Shown here: in pieces, positions 1 to 6,451 of the stretch | How positions within the stretch are numbered: position 1 is the stretch's first letter | How the letters are laid out: each line of letters starts with the position of its first letter | From: Clostridiales bacterium | GTDB taxonomy: Bacteria; Bacillota; Clostridia; Oscillospirales; Oscillospiraceae | DNA: 16,393 nt | NCBI GenBank assembly: GCA_019422005.1 | Contig: JAHZEF010000027.1 | Span: 1 to 16,393 of the forward strand | Reading direction: 5' to 3' | Made by a program: the position numbers and the translations under genes | The notes under the pieces: model-generated | Told to the model about the DNA's origin: nothing | Databases searched by the model: none | Seen by the model: only the letters and a program-made list of their open reading frames with translations

Positions 1-218
1 GGGACAAGAACATCACCTTCCACTACGATGAGTCGGTGCTGGACTATTTGGTGCGCAAGTCCTACTCCGCCGCCTACGGCGCCCGGAACCTGCGCCGCCA
101 GATCCAGAAGGACCTGGAGGATCCCATTGCCGCCAAGCTCATCGAGCGGTACGCCGACCCCATCACTATGGTCAACCTGTCCGCCCAAGGCGACGAGCTG
201 AATATTGTTACGGACTGA
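1..218 (+). CDS. C-terminal end of a Clp/HSP100 family ATPase (partial)
   Basis: Only the last 71 residues are inside the window; the reading frame is open from base 3 and ends with TGA at 216-218. The visible part contains SYSAAYGARNLRRQIQKDLE, the C-terminal D2-small domain signature of ClpA/B/C/E unfoldases (GAR.LRR.IQ..ED). Members of this family form ATP-driven hexameric rings that unfold proteins for ClpP or for disaggregation. The frame does not tell ClpC from ClpE or ClpB because the N-domain, middle domain and any ClpP-binding loop lie outside the window. The gene is followed by two hairpins, so it ends its transcription unit here and is probably unrelated to the next gene, which lies on the other strand. 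Confidence 0.85.
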   Translation, partial: DKNITFHYDESVLDYLVRKSYSAAYGARNLRRQIQKDLEDPIAAKLIERYADPITMVNLSAQGDELNIVTD

Positions 219-228
219 GTTCCCTTTG

Positions 229-262
229 AAGGGCCTTCCCATAGGGAGGCCCTTCTTGTTTT
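229..262 (+). terminator. Intrinsic terminator of the Clp ATPase gene
   Basis: The stem AAGGGCCT (229-236) pairs with AGGCCCTT (247-254), with an inner CCC/GGG extension around an ATA loop. A T-rich stretch CTTGTTTT follows. It begins 10 bases after the stop codon. Confidence 0.75.
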
Positions 263-276
263 CCGTCCGGCCAATC

Positions 277-305
277 AAAAAGGCGCGCCCTAGGCGCGCC
301 TTTTT
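277..305. terminator. Bidirectional intrinsic terminator between convergent genes
   Basis: AAAAA-GGCGCGCC (277-289), loop CTA, then GGCGCGCC-TTTTT (293-305). The symmetry gives a U-tract on both strands, so it can stop the Clp transcript from the left and the 4Fe-4S protein transcript from the right, whose stop codon starts at 307-309. Confidence 0.9.
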
Positions 306-306
306 C

Positions 307-1014
307 TTATGACAGCTTCTCTCCTGCGCAGGAGATGGTCACCACTTGCCAGGGAATCCACTTGCCGGCTGACTGGAGGGCGTTTTTCACCATCAGCTCC
401 AGCCCGCCGCAGCAGGGTACCTCCATGCGGGCTACGGTGACGCTCTTGACATCGTTATTCCGAATGATTTCAGCCAACTTCTCGGCGTAATCCACTCCGT
501 CCAGCTTTGGACAGCCCACCAGAGTGATCCGTCCCCGGATAAAGTCCCGGTGAAAATCCCCATAGGCGAAGGCGGAGCAGGTGGCGGCGATCAGCAGGTC
601 TGCCCCGTCAAAATAGGGGGCGTTCACCGGCGCCAGCTTGATCTGTACCGGCCACTGGCGCAGCTGGGAGAGAATGGCGGCCTGGCCCTCCGCTCTCTCA
701 GGGCGGCAGTCCGTCCGGTCTAGGGTGCGGCTGTGGGTGCCGGGACAGCCGCAGGCCAGGGGCTTTTCCTGCCCGCGGCGAGCCAGGTGGGCTTTTACCG
801 CAGCCTCGTCATAGGCCGCCGCCTCCCGCTCTACAAAATGGATGGCATCCACCGGGCAGGCGGGGAGGCAGTCCCCCAGCCCGTCGCAGTAGTCGTCCCG
901 GATGAGCCGGGCCTTGCCGTCCACCATGGCGATGGCTCCTTCGTGGCAGGCACTGGCGCAGGCGCCGCAGCCGTTGCATCTGTCCTCATCAATTTGAATG
1001 ATCTTGCGGATCAT
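307..1014 (-). CDS. 4Fe-4S dicluster ferredoxin-like protein
   Basis: A 235-residue protein. The N-terminus is a bacterial-type 2[4Fe-4S] ferredoxin domain: CNGCGACASAC at residues 13-23, and CDGLGDCLPACP at 43-54, where the second motif has the C-x5-C spacing common in this subgroup. The remaining 180 residues add cysteines in CGCPGT, GCPKLDG, VPCCGGLE and ISCAGE, which suggests a further metal or redox site. No membrane segment is visible. From general knowledge, related proteins in clostridia are often found beside Crp/Fnr regulators and nitrosative-stress genes such as hcp; a precise function is not established here. ATG is chosen with AAGGAG 11 bases upstream. The gene diverges from the Crp/Fnr gene and has a -10 hexamer preceded by a GTTG-N6-CAAC box at -41.5, suggesting activation by that regulator. 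Confidence 0.85.
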   Translation of the reverse strand: MIRKIIQIDEDRCNGCGACASACHEGAIAMVDGKARLIRDDYCDGLGDCLPACPVDAIHFVEREAAAYDEAAVKAHLARRGQEKPLACGCPGTHSRTLDRTDCRPERAEGQAAILSQLRQWPVQIKLAPVNAPYFDGADLLIAATCSAFAYGDFHRDFIRGRITLVGCPKLDGVDYAEKLAEIIRNNDVKSVTVARMEVPCCGGLELMVKNALQSAGKWIPWQVVTISCAGEKLS

Positions 1015-1040
1015 GGTTTCATCGTCTCCTTCCGGTTATG

Positions 1041-1062
1041 CCGGGGCAATCCCCGGTTTTTC
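1041..1062. other. GC hairpin with T-tract in the divergent intergenic region
   Basis: CCGGGG (1041-1046), loop CAAT, CCCCGG (1051-1056), then TTTTTCTT. On the plus strand it looks like a short terminator placed just before the -35 of the Crp/Fnr gene. On the minus strand it would lie in the 5' leader of the 4Fe-4S gene. Which role applies cannot be decided from sequence alone. Confidence 0.5.
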
Positions 1063-1091
1063 TTGACTTTACGGACATATGATAGGATAAT
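1063..1091 (+). promoter_or_regulatory. Promoter of the Crp/Fnr-family gene
   Basis: -35 TTGACT (1063-1068), 17-bp spacer, -10 GATAAT (1086-1091); the predicted start of transcription is near 1098. The Crp/Fnr-type box at 1106-1121 would then lie at about +8 to +23, a position suited to autorepression. Confidence 0.75.
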
Positions 1092-1121
1092 GAGAGAAAA
1101 AAGTCTGTTGTTTTTCCAACG
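1072..1121 (-). promoter_or_regulatory. Class II-type Crp/Fnr-dependent promoter of the 4Fe-4S gene
   Basis: Read on the minus strand: GTTGGAAAAACAACAGAC (1103-1120), 18 bp, then the -10 hexamer TATCAT (1079-1084); the inferred start is 1072. The half-sites GTTG/CAAC flank six bases and are centred at 1113.5, which is -41.5. No good -35 hexamer is present, as expected when an activator occupies that place. An almost identical arrangement precedes the flavodiiron gene. Confidence 0.65.
1106..1121. promoter_or_regulatory. Predicted Crp/Fnr-family operator (copy 1)
   Basis: TGTTG (1106-1110), six bases, CAACG (1117-1121). It ends directly at the ribosome binding site of the regulator gene. The N6 spacing is that of Crp-like sites (TGTGA-N6-TCACA), with different half-sites. 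It serves two directions: activation of the 4Fe-4S gene and probable repression of the regulator's own gene. Confidence 0.6.
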
Positions 1122-1134
1122 AAAGGAGGACGCT

Positions 1135-1770
1135 ATGGACCTGGATGCCGCCAATTTAATCCAATGTCCCTTATTTCGGGGGCTGGACCTGGATGAACTT
1201 CCCGGCTTGCTCCGCCGGCTCCACGCCCGCACCCGCCGGGCGGACCGGGGGGAGGTGGTCCTCCGTGCGGGGGAGGTTCCCGGAGAGTTGGGAGTGGTGC
1301 TGTCCGGCACCCTTCACGTGGTCCGGGACGACTTGTGGGGGGACCGGGCCATCCTTTCCCAGCTGAGAGCGGGGGATCTGTTTGCCGAGGTATATGCCCT
1401 GCTGGGCGAGCCTTTGCAGGTAACCGTGGAAGCGAGGGAATCCAGCCAGGTACTGTTTTTTTCCGTCCGGCGCATGCGGGAGGACGTCCCCCAGCTGGGG
1501 GAGCGGCTTGAGCTGGTGCTGGCCCGGAAAAACCTTGCCCTCAACCGGAAGCTGGGCTACCTCACCCTGCCCACCACCCGGGAGAAAGCTCTGGCCTATC
1601 TGTCGGACGAGAGCCGTCGGCAGGGGAGCGGCACCTTCTCCATCCCCTTTGACCGGCAGGAGCTGGCCGACTACCTCTCCGTGGACCGCAGCGCCATGTC
1701 GACTGAATTGGGCAAACTGCGGGACGAAGGCCTGCTGTCCTACCACAAAAATGAGTTTACGCTTTTATAA
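1135..1770 (+). CDS. Crp/Fnr-family transcriptional regulator
   Basis: A 211-residue regulator. A cyclic-nucleotide-binding-like beta-roll spans about residues 10-125 (GEVVLRAGEVPGELGVVLSG, LRAGDLFAE). It is followed by the dimerisation helix and a Crp-type helix-turn-helix near residues 171-200 (FDRQELADYLSVDRSAMSTE). There is only one cysteine (C11), so an Fnr-type 4Fe-4S sensor cluster is unlikely; the effector is unknown (haem or another small ligand would be guesses). The frame is open far upstream, but ATG 1135 has AAAGGAGG at 1122-1129 and a TTGACT/GATAAT promoter before it, so the longer frame is rejected. The neighbouring genes and the shared upstream box suggest that it controls oxygen/NO defence, in the manner of HcpR-like clostridial regulators. 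Confidence 0.9.
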   Translation: MDLDAANLIQCPLFRGLDLDELPGLLRRLHARTRRADRGEVVLRAGEVPGELGVVLSGTLHVVRDDLWGDRAILSQLRAGDLFAEVYALLGEPLQVTVEARESSQVLFFSVRRMREDVPQLGERLELVLARKNLALNRKLGYLTLPTTREKALAYLSDESRRQGSGTFSIPFDRQELADYLSVDRSAMSTELGKLRDEGLLSYHKNEFTLL

Positions 1771-1810
1771 TCGGTTCCCTGCCTTCACCCGCCAGAAAAA
1801 TTTTCCTGCT

Positions 1811-1826
1811 TGTTGGAAAAGCAACA
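1811..1826 (+). promoter_or_regulatory. Predicted Crp/Fnr-family operator (copy 2)
   Basis: TGTTG (1811-1815), GAAAAG, CAACA (1822-1826): a perfect 5-bp inverted repeat. With its flank it matches copy 1 at 17 of 18 positions (GTTGGAAAARCAACAGAC). It is centred 41.5 bp before the start predicted from TATTAT at 1848-1853. Confidence 0.65.
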
Positions 1827-1832
1827 GACAAT

Positions 1833-1857
1833 TTTGATAATAAATGTTATTATCAAA
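1833..1857. promoter_or_regulatory. Perfect 11-bp inverted repeat over the -10 region of the flavodiiron promoter
   Basis: TTTGATAATAA (1833-1843) and its exact complement (1847-1857) flank a central ATG. The right arm contains the -10 candidate TATTAT (1848-1853). The left arm contains a second one, GATAAT (1836-1841), which pairs with TTGGAA (1813-1818) at 17 bp. A protein bound here would block either promoter. The arms resemble AT-rich Fur/PerR-type half-sites, but the spacing does not fit the usual 7-1-7 box. Confidence 0.6.
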
Positions 1858-1882
1858 GAAAGTAAAGGAGGTCAAAATTCCC

Positions 1883-3727
1883 ATGCACTGTGTGAAAAAG
1901 CTTCAGGACGATCTGTACTGGGTCGGCGGCAGCGACCGCCGTCTGGCACTGTTTGAAAACGTATTTCCCATCCCCCGCGGCGTGTCCTACAACGCCTATG
2001 TGGTGCTGGATGAGAAAACGATTCTGCTGGATACCGTGGACCGTTCTGTCAGCGGCCTGTTTTTTGAGAATCTGGAGCATGTTCTGGACGGCCGTCCGCT
2101 GGACTATCTCGTTGTAAACCATATGGAGCCGGATCACTGCGCCACCATGCAGGAGCTGGTGCTGCGCCACCCGGAGGTCAAAATCATCGGGAACGCCAAG
2201 ACCATTCCCATGATCCGCAATTTCTTTGAGTTTGACATCGATTCCCGCGCCATGGTGGTCAAGGAGTTCGACACGCTCTCCACCGGCCGGCACACCTTTA
2301 CCTTTGTCATGGCGCCCATGGTACACTGGCCGGAAGCCATGGTCACTTATGACGTCACCTCCAAGACACTGTTCTCCGCCGACGCCTTCGGCACCTTTGG
2401 GGCGCTGAACGGCAATATTTTCGCCGACGAGGTCAACTTCGAAACCGAATGGCTTCCGGATGCCCGCCGCTATTTTACAAACATTGTCGGCAAATACGGC
2501 ACGCAGGTGCAGGCGCTTCTGAAGAAAGCCTCCACCATTGAAATCGAAATGATCTGCCCGCTGCACGGGCCTGTCTGGCGCAGGAACATCGGCTGGTTTA
2601 TCGACAAGTATCAGCATTGGAGCCGCTATCAGCCGGAAGAGACAGCGGTGATGATCGCCTATGCTTCCGTCTACGGCAATACGGAAAACGCCGCCGGAAT
2701 CCTTGCCTCCGAGCTGGCCGACCGCGGAGTGCGCAACGTGGCCATGTATGACGTCTCCGCCACCCACCCCTCGGTCATCGTTGCCGAAGCGTTCCGCTGC
2801 AGCCACCTGGTTTTTGCCTCCACCACCTACAATGCCGGCATCTTCTGCAATATGGAAACCGTCCTGGCCGACCTGAAAGCGCACAATCTGCAGAACCGCA
2901 CCGTGGGCATCATTCAAAACGGCAGCTGGGCCCCCACCTCCGGCGGCCTGATGCGGCAGCATCTGGAATCCATGAAGAATATGAATGTGCTGGAGTACGG
3001 TGTGGACATCCTCTCCTCGGTAAAGGACAGCCAGCTGGAGCAGCTGAAGGCACTGGCCGACGCCATTGTCGAAACCATGCCGCAGGCGGAGCCGGCCATT
3101 GACCACAGCCAGAAAATTGAAGGCAATGCGTTCTTCAAGCTCAGCTACGGCCTGTTTGTTCTGAGCACCAACGACGGGCAGAAGGACAACGGCTGCATCA
3201 TCAACACGGTCACGCAGCTGACCGATACCCCCAAGCGGCTGACCATTGCCGTCAACAAGCAGAATTACTCCCATGAAACGCTGCTGAAAACCGGAAAGTT
3301 CAATGTATCTGTCCTCAGTGAAGACGCCCCGTTTAAGATTTTCCAGCAGTTTGGCTTCTGCACCGGCCGGGATACCGACAAATTTGCCGGGTTTGAGTAC
3401 GCCGAGCGCTGTGAAAACGGCCTTATGCGTCTCACCAGATTTGCGGACGCCTATTTTTCCTGCAAAATCATTGCTTCCTATGATTACGGCACCCATACGC
3501 TGTTTGTCGCCGACGTCACCGAGGCCCGGGTGCTGAATAACCAGCCGCCCATCACCTATGCCTACTATTTTGCCAACACCAAGCCCAAGCCCCAGCCGGC
3601 CGACCCGGAAAAGAAGGGCTGGGTCTGCAAGATCTGCGGCTATGTTTACGAAGGCGAGGTTCTTCCTGCCGACTTTGTCTGCCCCCTGTGCAAGCACGGA
3701 GCGGTGGATTTTGAGCCGTTGAAATAG
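1883..3727 (+). CDS. fprA: Flavodiiron protein fused to flavin reductase and rubredoxin
   Basis: A cytoplasmic protein of 614 residues with four parts. (1) A metallo-beta-lactamase-fold diiron domain, about 1-250, with all expected ligands: H80-x-E82-x-D84-H85, H148, D167, H228. (2) A flavodoxin domain, about 255-395, starting at MIAYASVYGNTE. (3) A flavin-reductase/FMN-binding domain, about 415-565. (4) A short rubredoxin, 580-614, with C582-x2-C585-GY and C600-PL-C603. Flavodiiron proteins reduce O2 to water or NO to N2O. In Moorella the partner Hrb is a separate flavin reductase-rubredoxin protein, so this gene looks like an FprA-Hrb fusion able to take electrons from NAD(P)H by itself. 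ATG 1883 is preceded by AAAGGAGG (1864-1871); the open frame from 1844 lacks such a site. A rubredoxin gene follows after 32 bp. Confidence 0.93.
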   Translation: MHCVKKLQDDLYWVGGSDRRLALFENVFPIPRGVSYNAYVVLDEKTILLDTVDRSVSGLFFENLEHVLDGRPLDYLVVNHMEPDHCATMQELVLRHPEVKIIGNAKTIPMIRNFFEFDIDSRAMVVKEFDTLSTGRHTFTFVMAPMVHWPEAMVTYDVTSKTLFSADAFGTFGALNGNIFADEVNFETEWLPDARRYFTNIVGKYGTQVQALLKKASTIEIEMICPLHGPVWRRNIGWFIDKYQHWSRYQPEETAVMIAYASVYGNTENAAGILASELADRGVRNVAMYDVSATHPSVIVAEAFRCSHLVFASTTYNAGIFCNMETVLADLKAHNLQNRTVGIIQNGSWAPTSGGLMRQHLESMKNMNVLEYGVDILSSVKDSQLEQLKALADAIVETMPQAEPAIDHSQKIEGNAFFKLSYGLFVLSTNDGQKDNGCIINTVTQLTDTPKRLTIAVNKQNYSHETLLKTGKFNVSVLSEDAPFKIFQQFGFCTGRDTDKFAGFEYAERCENGLMRLTRFADAYFSCKIIASYDYGTHTLFVADVTEARVLNNQPPITYAYYFANTKPKPQPADPEKKGWVCKICGYVYEGEVLPADFVCPLCKHGAVDFEPLK

Positions 3728-3759
3728 CTTATTTTCAAATAACACTGGAGGTCATTACG

Positions 3760-3918
3760 ATGAAAAAGTATGTTTGCGATGTCTGCGGTTACGTTTACGA
3801 TGAGGCCCTGGGCGATCCCGACAACGGCATCGCCGCAGGTACCCGCTGGGAAGATCTTCCTGAAGATTTTGAATGCCCCCTGTGCGGTGTGGGCAAGGAT
3901 CAGTTCTCTGAGGAATAA
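3760..3918 (+). CDS. Rubredoxin
   Basis: A 52-residue protein of standard rubredoxin length. The iron is bound by C6-x2-C9-GY and C39-PL-C42; conserved features include YDEALGDPDNGI, the W30 region and LPEDFECP. It is a small cytoplasmic one-electron carrier. GGAGG (3747-3751) precedes the ATG by 8 bases. It follows the flavodiiron gene after 32 bp with no terminator between, so the two are very likely one transcript. It probably donates electrons to the flavodiiron centre or to other peroxide/oxygen reductases, in addition to the rubredoxin domain built into the upstream protein. Confidence 0.95.
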   Translation: MKKYVCDVCGYVYDEALGDPDNGIAAGTRWEDLPEDFECPLCGVGKDQFSEE

Positions 3919-3933
3919 GGCCCGGCTGGAAAG

Positions 3934-3967
3934 CAGCGGCGGCGCGTACAACAACGCGCCGCCGCTG
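3934..3967. terminator. Long GC hairpin between convergent transcription units
   Basis: A perfect 14-bp stem CAGCGGCGGCGCGT (3934-3947) with its complement (3954-3967), loop ACAACA. TTTGTGT follows on the plus strand and CTTTCC on the minus strand. It lies between rubredoxin (ends 3918) and the convergent oxidoreductase gene (ends 3996). The weak U-tracts lower certainty. Confidence 0.7.
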
Positions 3968-3995
3968 TTTGTGTCCCTGTTTCCGCCGCGCCGGT

Positions 3996-4949
3996 TCAGG
4001 CCTCCGCCTTCCACCGGGCCTTGACCGTCTCCAGCACCTCGATTGCAGAAACCGACAGTTCCTCCGTTACCACCGGGCTGGTCAGCAGCCCGCGGGAACG
4101 GCAGTCCTGAATGTGCTGCACCTCGTAGATCAGCTCATGCTCGCAGGGAAATTCCACCGCTTCCGGCGCCGCGCCATCCCGGCAGAACACTGCCCGGCGC
4201 GCCTTCCAATAGTCCGGAAGCTCCGCCCAGCCCTGCTCCCCGTAGATCCGCGCGCCGTTCTGCAGCGGCGCCAGCGTACTGTTCTGGGCGGTAAACAGCA
4301 CGCCGTTTTCCATCTCGCCGCTCAAAATGTATTGCCCCTCGACGCCGTTCCCCATGGCGGTACGGACGCCGCCACAGGACCGGACCGGCCCAAACAGCCA
4401 AATCAGCAGCTCCATCACATAAATCGCACTGGAAAGCAGCGGGCCGCCCCCGGCGGATTCCTCATACATCCACCCGTTGTAGGCGGCGGGAAAGGAATGC
4501 CGGAATTCCGCCATGCGGATGCGGCCCAGATCCCCGCGGGCAATCCTTTCCCGCACCTCCCGCACGGCCGGCAGGAACAGCATCTTTTCCGCCTCCATCA
4601 GGAACCGTCCGCGTTCCCGCGCAAGCCGGAACAGCGCGCGGGTCTGCTCCGCCGACGTGGTGCACGGTTTCTCACAAACCACATGCTTGCCGTGCTCCAG
4701 CGCAGCCTTTGCCCACGGGTAATGCTGCGCATTCACCGTGGAAATGTAAACCGTATCCACCGCCGGATCCTCCAGCAGTTCCATATGGCTGCCGTAGGCT
4801 TTGGGAATCCCCCATTCCGCCGCCTTCCGGCGCGCCTTTTCCAGGCTGCGGGAAGACAGCGCCGCAGCCTCCCCCGCATTCGCCTCCCGCAGAGCCGCGA
4901 GAAACCGCGGCGCAATGGAGGAAGTGCTCAGTATGCCATACCGTATCAT
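3996..4949 (-). CDS. Gfo/Idh/MocA family NAD(P)-dependent oxidoreductase
   Basis: A 317-residue protein of normal family length. The N-terminal Rossmann fold begins at residue 3 (RYGILSTSSIAPRF). The family motif E93-K94-P95 (VVCEKP) supplies the cofactor/catalytic lysine, and a C-terminal alpha/beta substrate domain starts near 125. Members oxidise or reduce sugars, inositols or their derivatives; the substrate cannot be read from sequence. It is closest in style to the dihydrodiol dehydrogenase/YvaA-like branch (GILST...IA). ATG 4949 has AAGGAG 8 bases upstream. It lies 85 bp downstream of the aminotransferase gene on the same strand, with a hairpin between, so co-transcription is possible but not assured. 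Confidence 0.88.
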   Translation of the reverse strand: MIRYGILSTSSIAPRFLAALREANAGEAAALSSRSLEKARRKAAEWGIPKAYGSHMELLEDPAVDTVYISTVNAQHYPWAKAALEHGKHVVCEKPCTTSAEQTRALFRLARERGRFLMEAEKMLFLPAVREVRERIARGDLGRIRMAEFRHSFPAAYNGWMYEESAGGGPLLSSAIYVMELLIWLFGPVRSCGGVRTAMGNGVEGQYILSGEMENGVLFTAQNSTLAPLQNGARIYGEQGWAELPDYWKARRAVFCRDGAAPEAVEFPCEHELIYEVQHIQDCRSRGLLTSPVVTEELSVSAIEVLETVKARWKAEA

Positions 4950-4998
4950 CCTGCTTCTCCTTCTGCCAGCCGTCTTCCGCAGCTGCGCGCCTCAACAG

Positions 4999-5026
4999 GG
5001 AAATCCGGGCTTTCGCCCGGATTTCC
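4999..5026. terminator. Hairpin after the aminotransferase gene
   Basis: GGAAATCCGGGC (4999-5010), loop TTTC, and its exact complement (5015-5026). It starts 8 bases beyond the aminotransferase stop on the minus strand. There is no U-tract on the minus strand, so it may only slow or stabilise the transcript. Confidence 0.45.
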
Positions 5027-5034
5027 TGCTTCCT

Positions 5035-6312
5035 TTATTTCCCCAGGAGCTTTTCCAGCGCAGCCATGCGGACACAGATGCAGAATACCTCGATGGCGGC
5101 CTCCAGCTCCGACACCGGAGGCAGGCTGGGCGCAATGCGGATGTTGGAATCCTGCGGATCCACACCGTACGGGAACGTGGCGCCGGCGCCGGTCATCACA
5201 ACACCGGCCTCCTTGCACAGCGCGAGGGCGCGTTTGGCCGTCCCCGGCATGGCATCGTAGCTGATGAAGTAACCGCCTTTGGGCCGGCACCAGCTGCCGA
5301 TTCCCAGCGGCTTGATCTCCCGGTCCAGCGCGTCGGCCACAGCGTCAAACTTCGGCTTCATGACTGCCGCATGCTTTTTCATCAGCTCCAGCGTGTGGGC
5401 CTTATCCTTCAGATAGCGGACATGGCGCAGCTGATTGACCTTGTCGTAGCTGATTACCTCGATGGTCAGCAGCTTCTTCATATAGGCCATGTTGGCCTCC
5501 GACGTGGCAAACACCGCCACGCCCGCGCCGGGCAGCGTCACCTTGGAGGTGGATGCAAATTCATACACCATGTCCGGATTGCCCGCTTCGCGGCACAGGG
5601 TCAGAATATCCTGGAACGGGACAAAGTCACCGTCAAACTCGTGAATGCAGTAAGCGTTGTCCCACATGATGGTGAAGTCCGGAGCCGCAGGCTTCAGCGC
5701 AGCCAGGCGGGCAATGGTCTCATCGGAATAAATGATCCCCTGCGGATTGGAATACTTGGGCACGCACCAGATCCCCTTGACCGCCGGGTCTTTCACCGCC
5801 TCTTCCACCGCGTCCATATCCGGCCCCGTCTCGGTCATGGCAATGGTGATCAGCTCCATGCCGAAGGATTCCGTCACTTTGAAATGGCGGTCATAGCCGG
5901 GAGACGGGCAGAGGAATTTCACCGTTTCCTCCTTGGACCAGGGGCGCGGGCTGTGCAGCAGGCCGTGGGTGAAGCCTTTGGAAATCACGTCGTACATCAG
6001 ATTCAGGCTGGCGTTGCCGCCCACAAAAATTTCCTCCGGTTTGGTGCCCAGGAGCTCGGCAAACAGCCTGCGGCAGGAGGGGATTCCCGACAGCTCGCCG
6101 TAATTCCGGACATCCAGGCCCCCGTCCATGCAATCGTCCGGCGTGGAGAGGACCGTGAGGATATCGCTGACCAGATCCAGCTGCGCCTTTCCGGGCTTTC
6201 CGCGGGACATATCCAGCTTCAGATTCTTTTTCTTGACTTCCTCAAAGGACTTGGAAACCATCTCATACTCCCGCTGCAGCTCGGCGGGAGACAATGCTGC
6301 GTATGCTGTCAT
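5035..6312 (-). CDS. PLP-dependent aminotransferase, aspartate aminotransferase-like (class I/II fold)
   Basis: A 425-residue protein. The N-terminal MSRGKPGKAQLDL, the YGELSGIPSCRRLFAELLG segment, VGGNASLNLMYDV (phosphate-binding region), CPSPGYDRHF, WDNAYCIHEF and STSKVTLPGAG (PLP lysine near K257) place it in the fold-type I family often annotated as subgroup Ic aspartate aminotransferase (Pfam Asp_aminotransf). The probable reaction is transamination between an amino acid such as aspartate and 2-oxoglutarate, but the exact substrate is uncertain. The frame extends 6 residues upstream to 6330, but AAAGGGG sits 8 bases before the ATG at 6312, and 6330 has no ribosome binding site. A strong promoter (TTGACT-N17-TAGAAT) precedes it. 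It diverges from the amidohydrolase gene. Confidence 0.88.
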   Translation of the reverse strand: MTAYAALSPAELQREYEMVSKSFEEVKKKNLKLDMSRGKPGKAQLDLVSDILTVLSTPDDCMDGGLDVRNYGELSGIPSCRRLFAELLGTKPEEIFVGGNASLNLMYDVISKGFTHGLLHSPRPWSKEETVKFLCPSPGYDRHFKVTESFGMELITIAMTETGPDMDAVEEAVKDPAVKGIWCVPKYSNPQGIIYSDETIARLAALKPAAPDFTIMWDNAYCIHEFDGDFVPFQDILTLCREAGNPDMVYEFASTSKVTLPGAGVAVFATSEANMAYMKKLLTIEVISYDKVNQLRHVRYLKDKAHTLELMKKHAAVMKPKFDAVADALDREIKPLGIGSWCRPKGGYFISYDAMPGTAKRALALCKEAGVVMTGAGATFPYGVDPQDSNIRIAPSLPPVSELEAAIEVFCICVRMAALEKLLGK

Positions 6313-6350
6313 GTTGTGTTCCCCTTTCATCGATGATCATTCTGTCTTTT

Positions 6351-6379
6351 ATTCTACCGATTGCCTCCTGCAAAGTCAA
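6351..6379 (-). promoter_or_regulatory. Promoter of the aminotransferase gene
   Basis: On the minus strand: -35 TTGACT (6374-6379), 17-bp spacer, -10 TAGAAT (6351-6356). The start of transcription is expected near 6344, giving a leader of about 30 bases. Confidence 0.8.
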
Positions 6380-6422
6380 ATACCTTTTTATTTTCGGTCA
6401 AATGCGCAATTTTTCAGGCCGC

Positions 6423-6451
6423 TTGTGCTTTCCCGTTGTGCGCATTATAAT
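6423..6451 (+). promoter_or_regulatory. Promoter of the amidohydrolase gene
   Basis: -35 TTGTGC (6423-6428), 17-bp spacer, perfect -10 TATAAT (6446-6451). The inverted repeat AATGCGCA (6401-6408) / TGCGCATT (6439-6446) spans the -35 region and ends on the -10, a possible operator. The leader is about 70 bases and contains an A9 run. Confidence 0.7.

Noticed and set aside
733..1134. Upstream in-frame extension of the Crp/Fnr gene
   Set aside because: It is antisense to the 4Fe-4S gene, has no ribosome binding site, and the ATG at 1135 has a perfect one.
1853..3745. Long open frame antisense to the flavodiiron gene
   Set aside because: It is produced by GC-rich codon bias on the opposite strand; no domain is recognisable and no start signal is present, while the plus strand encodes all conserved motifs.
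3969..6336. Long plus-strand frames over the oxidoreductase and aminotransferase genes
   Set aside because: They are Arg/Pro/His-rich shadow translations opposite two clear enzymes, without ribosome binding sites.
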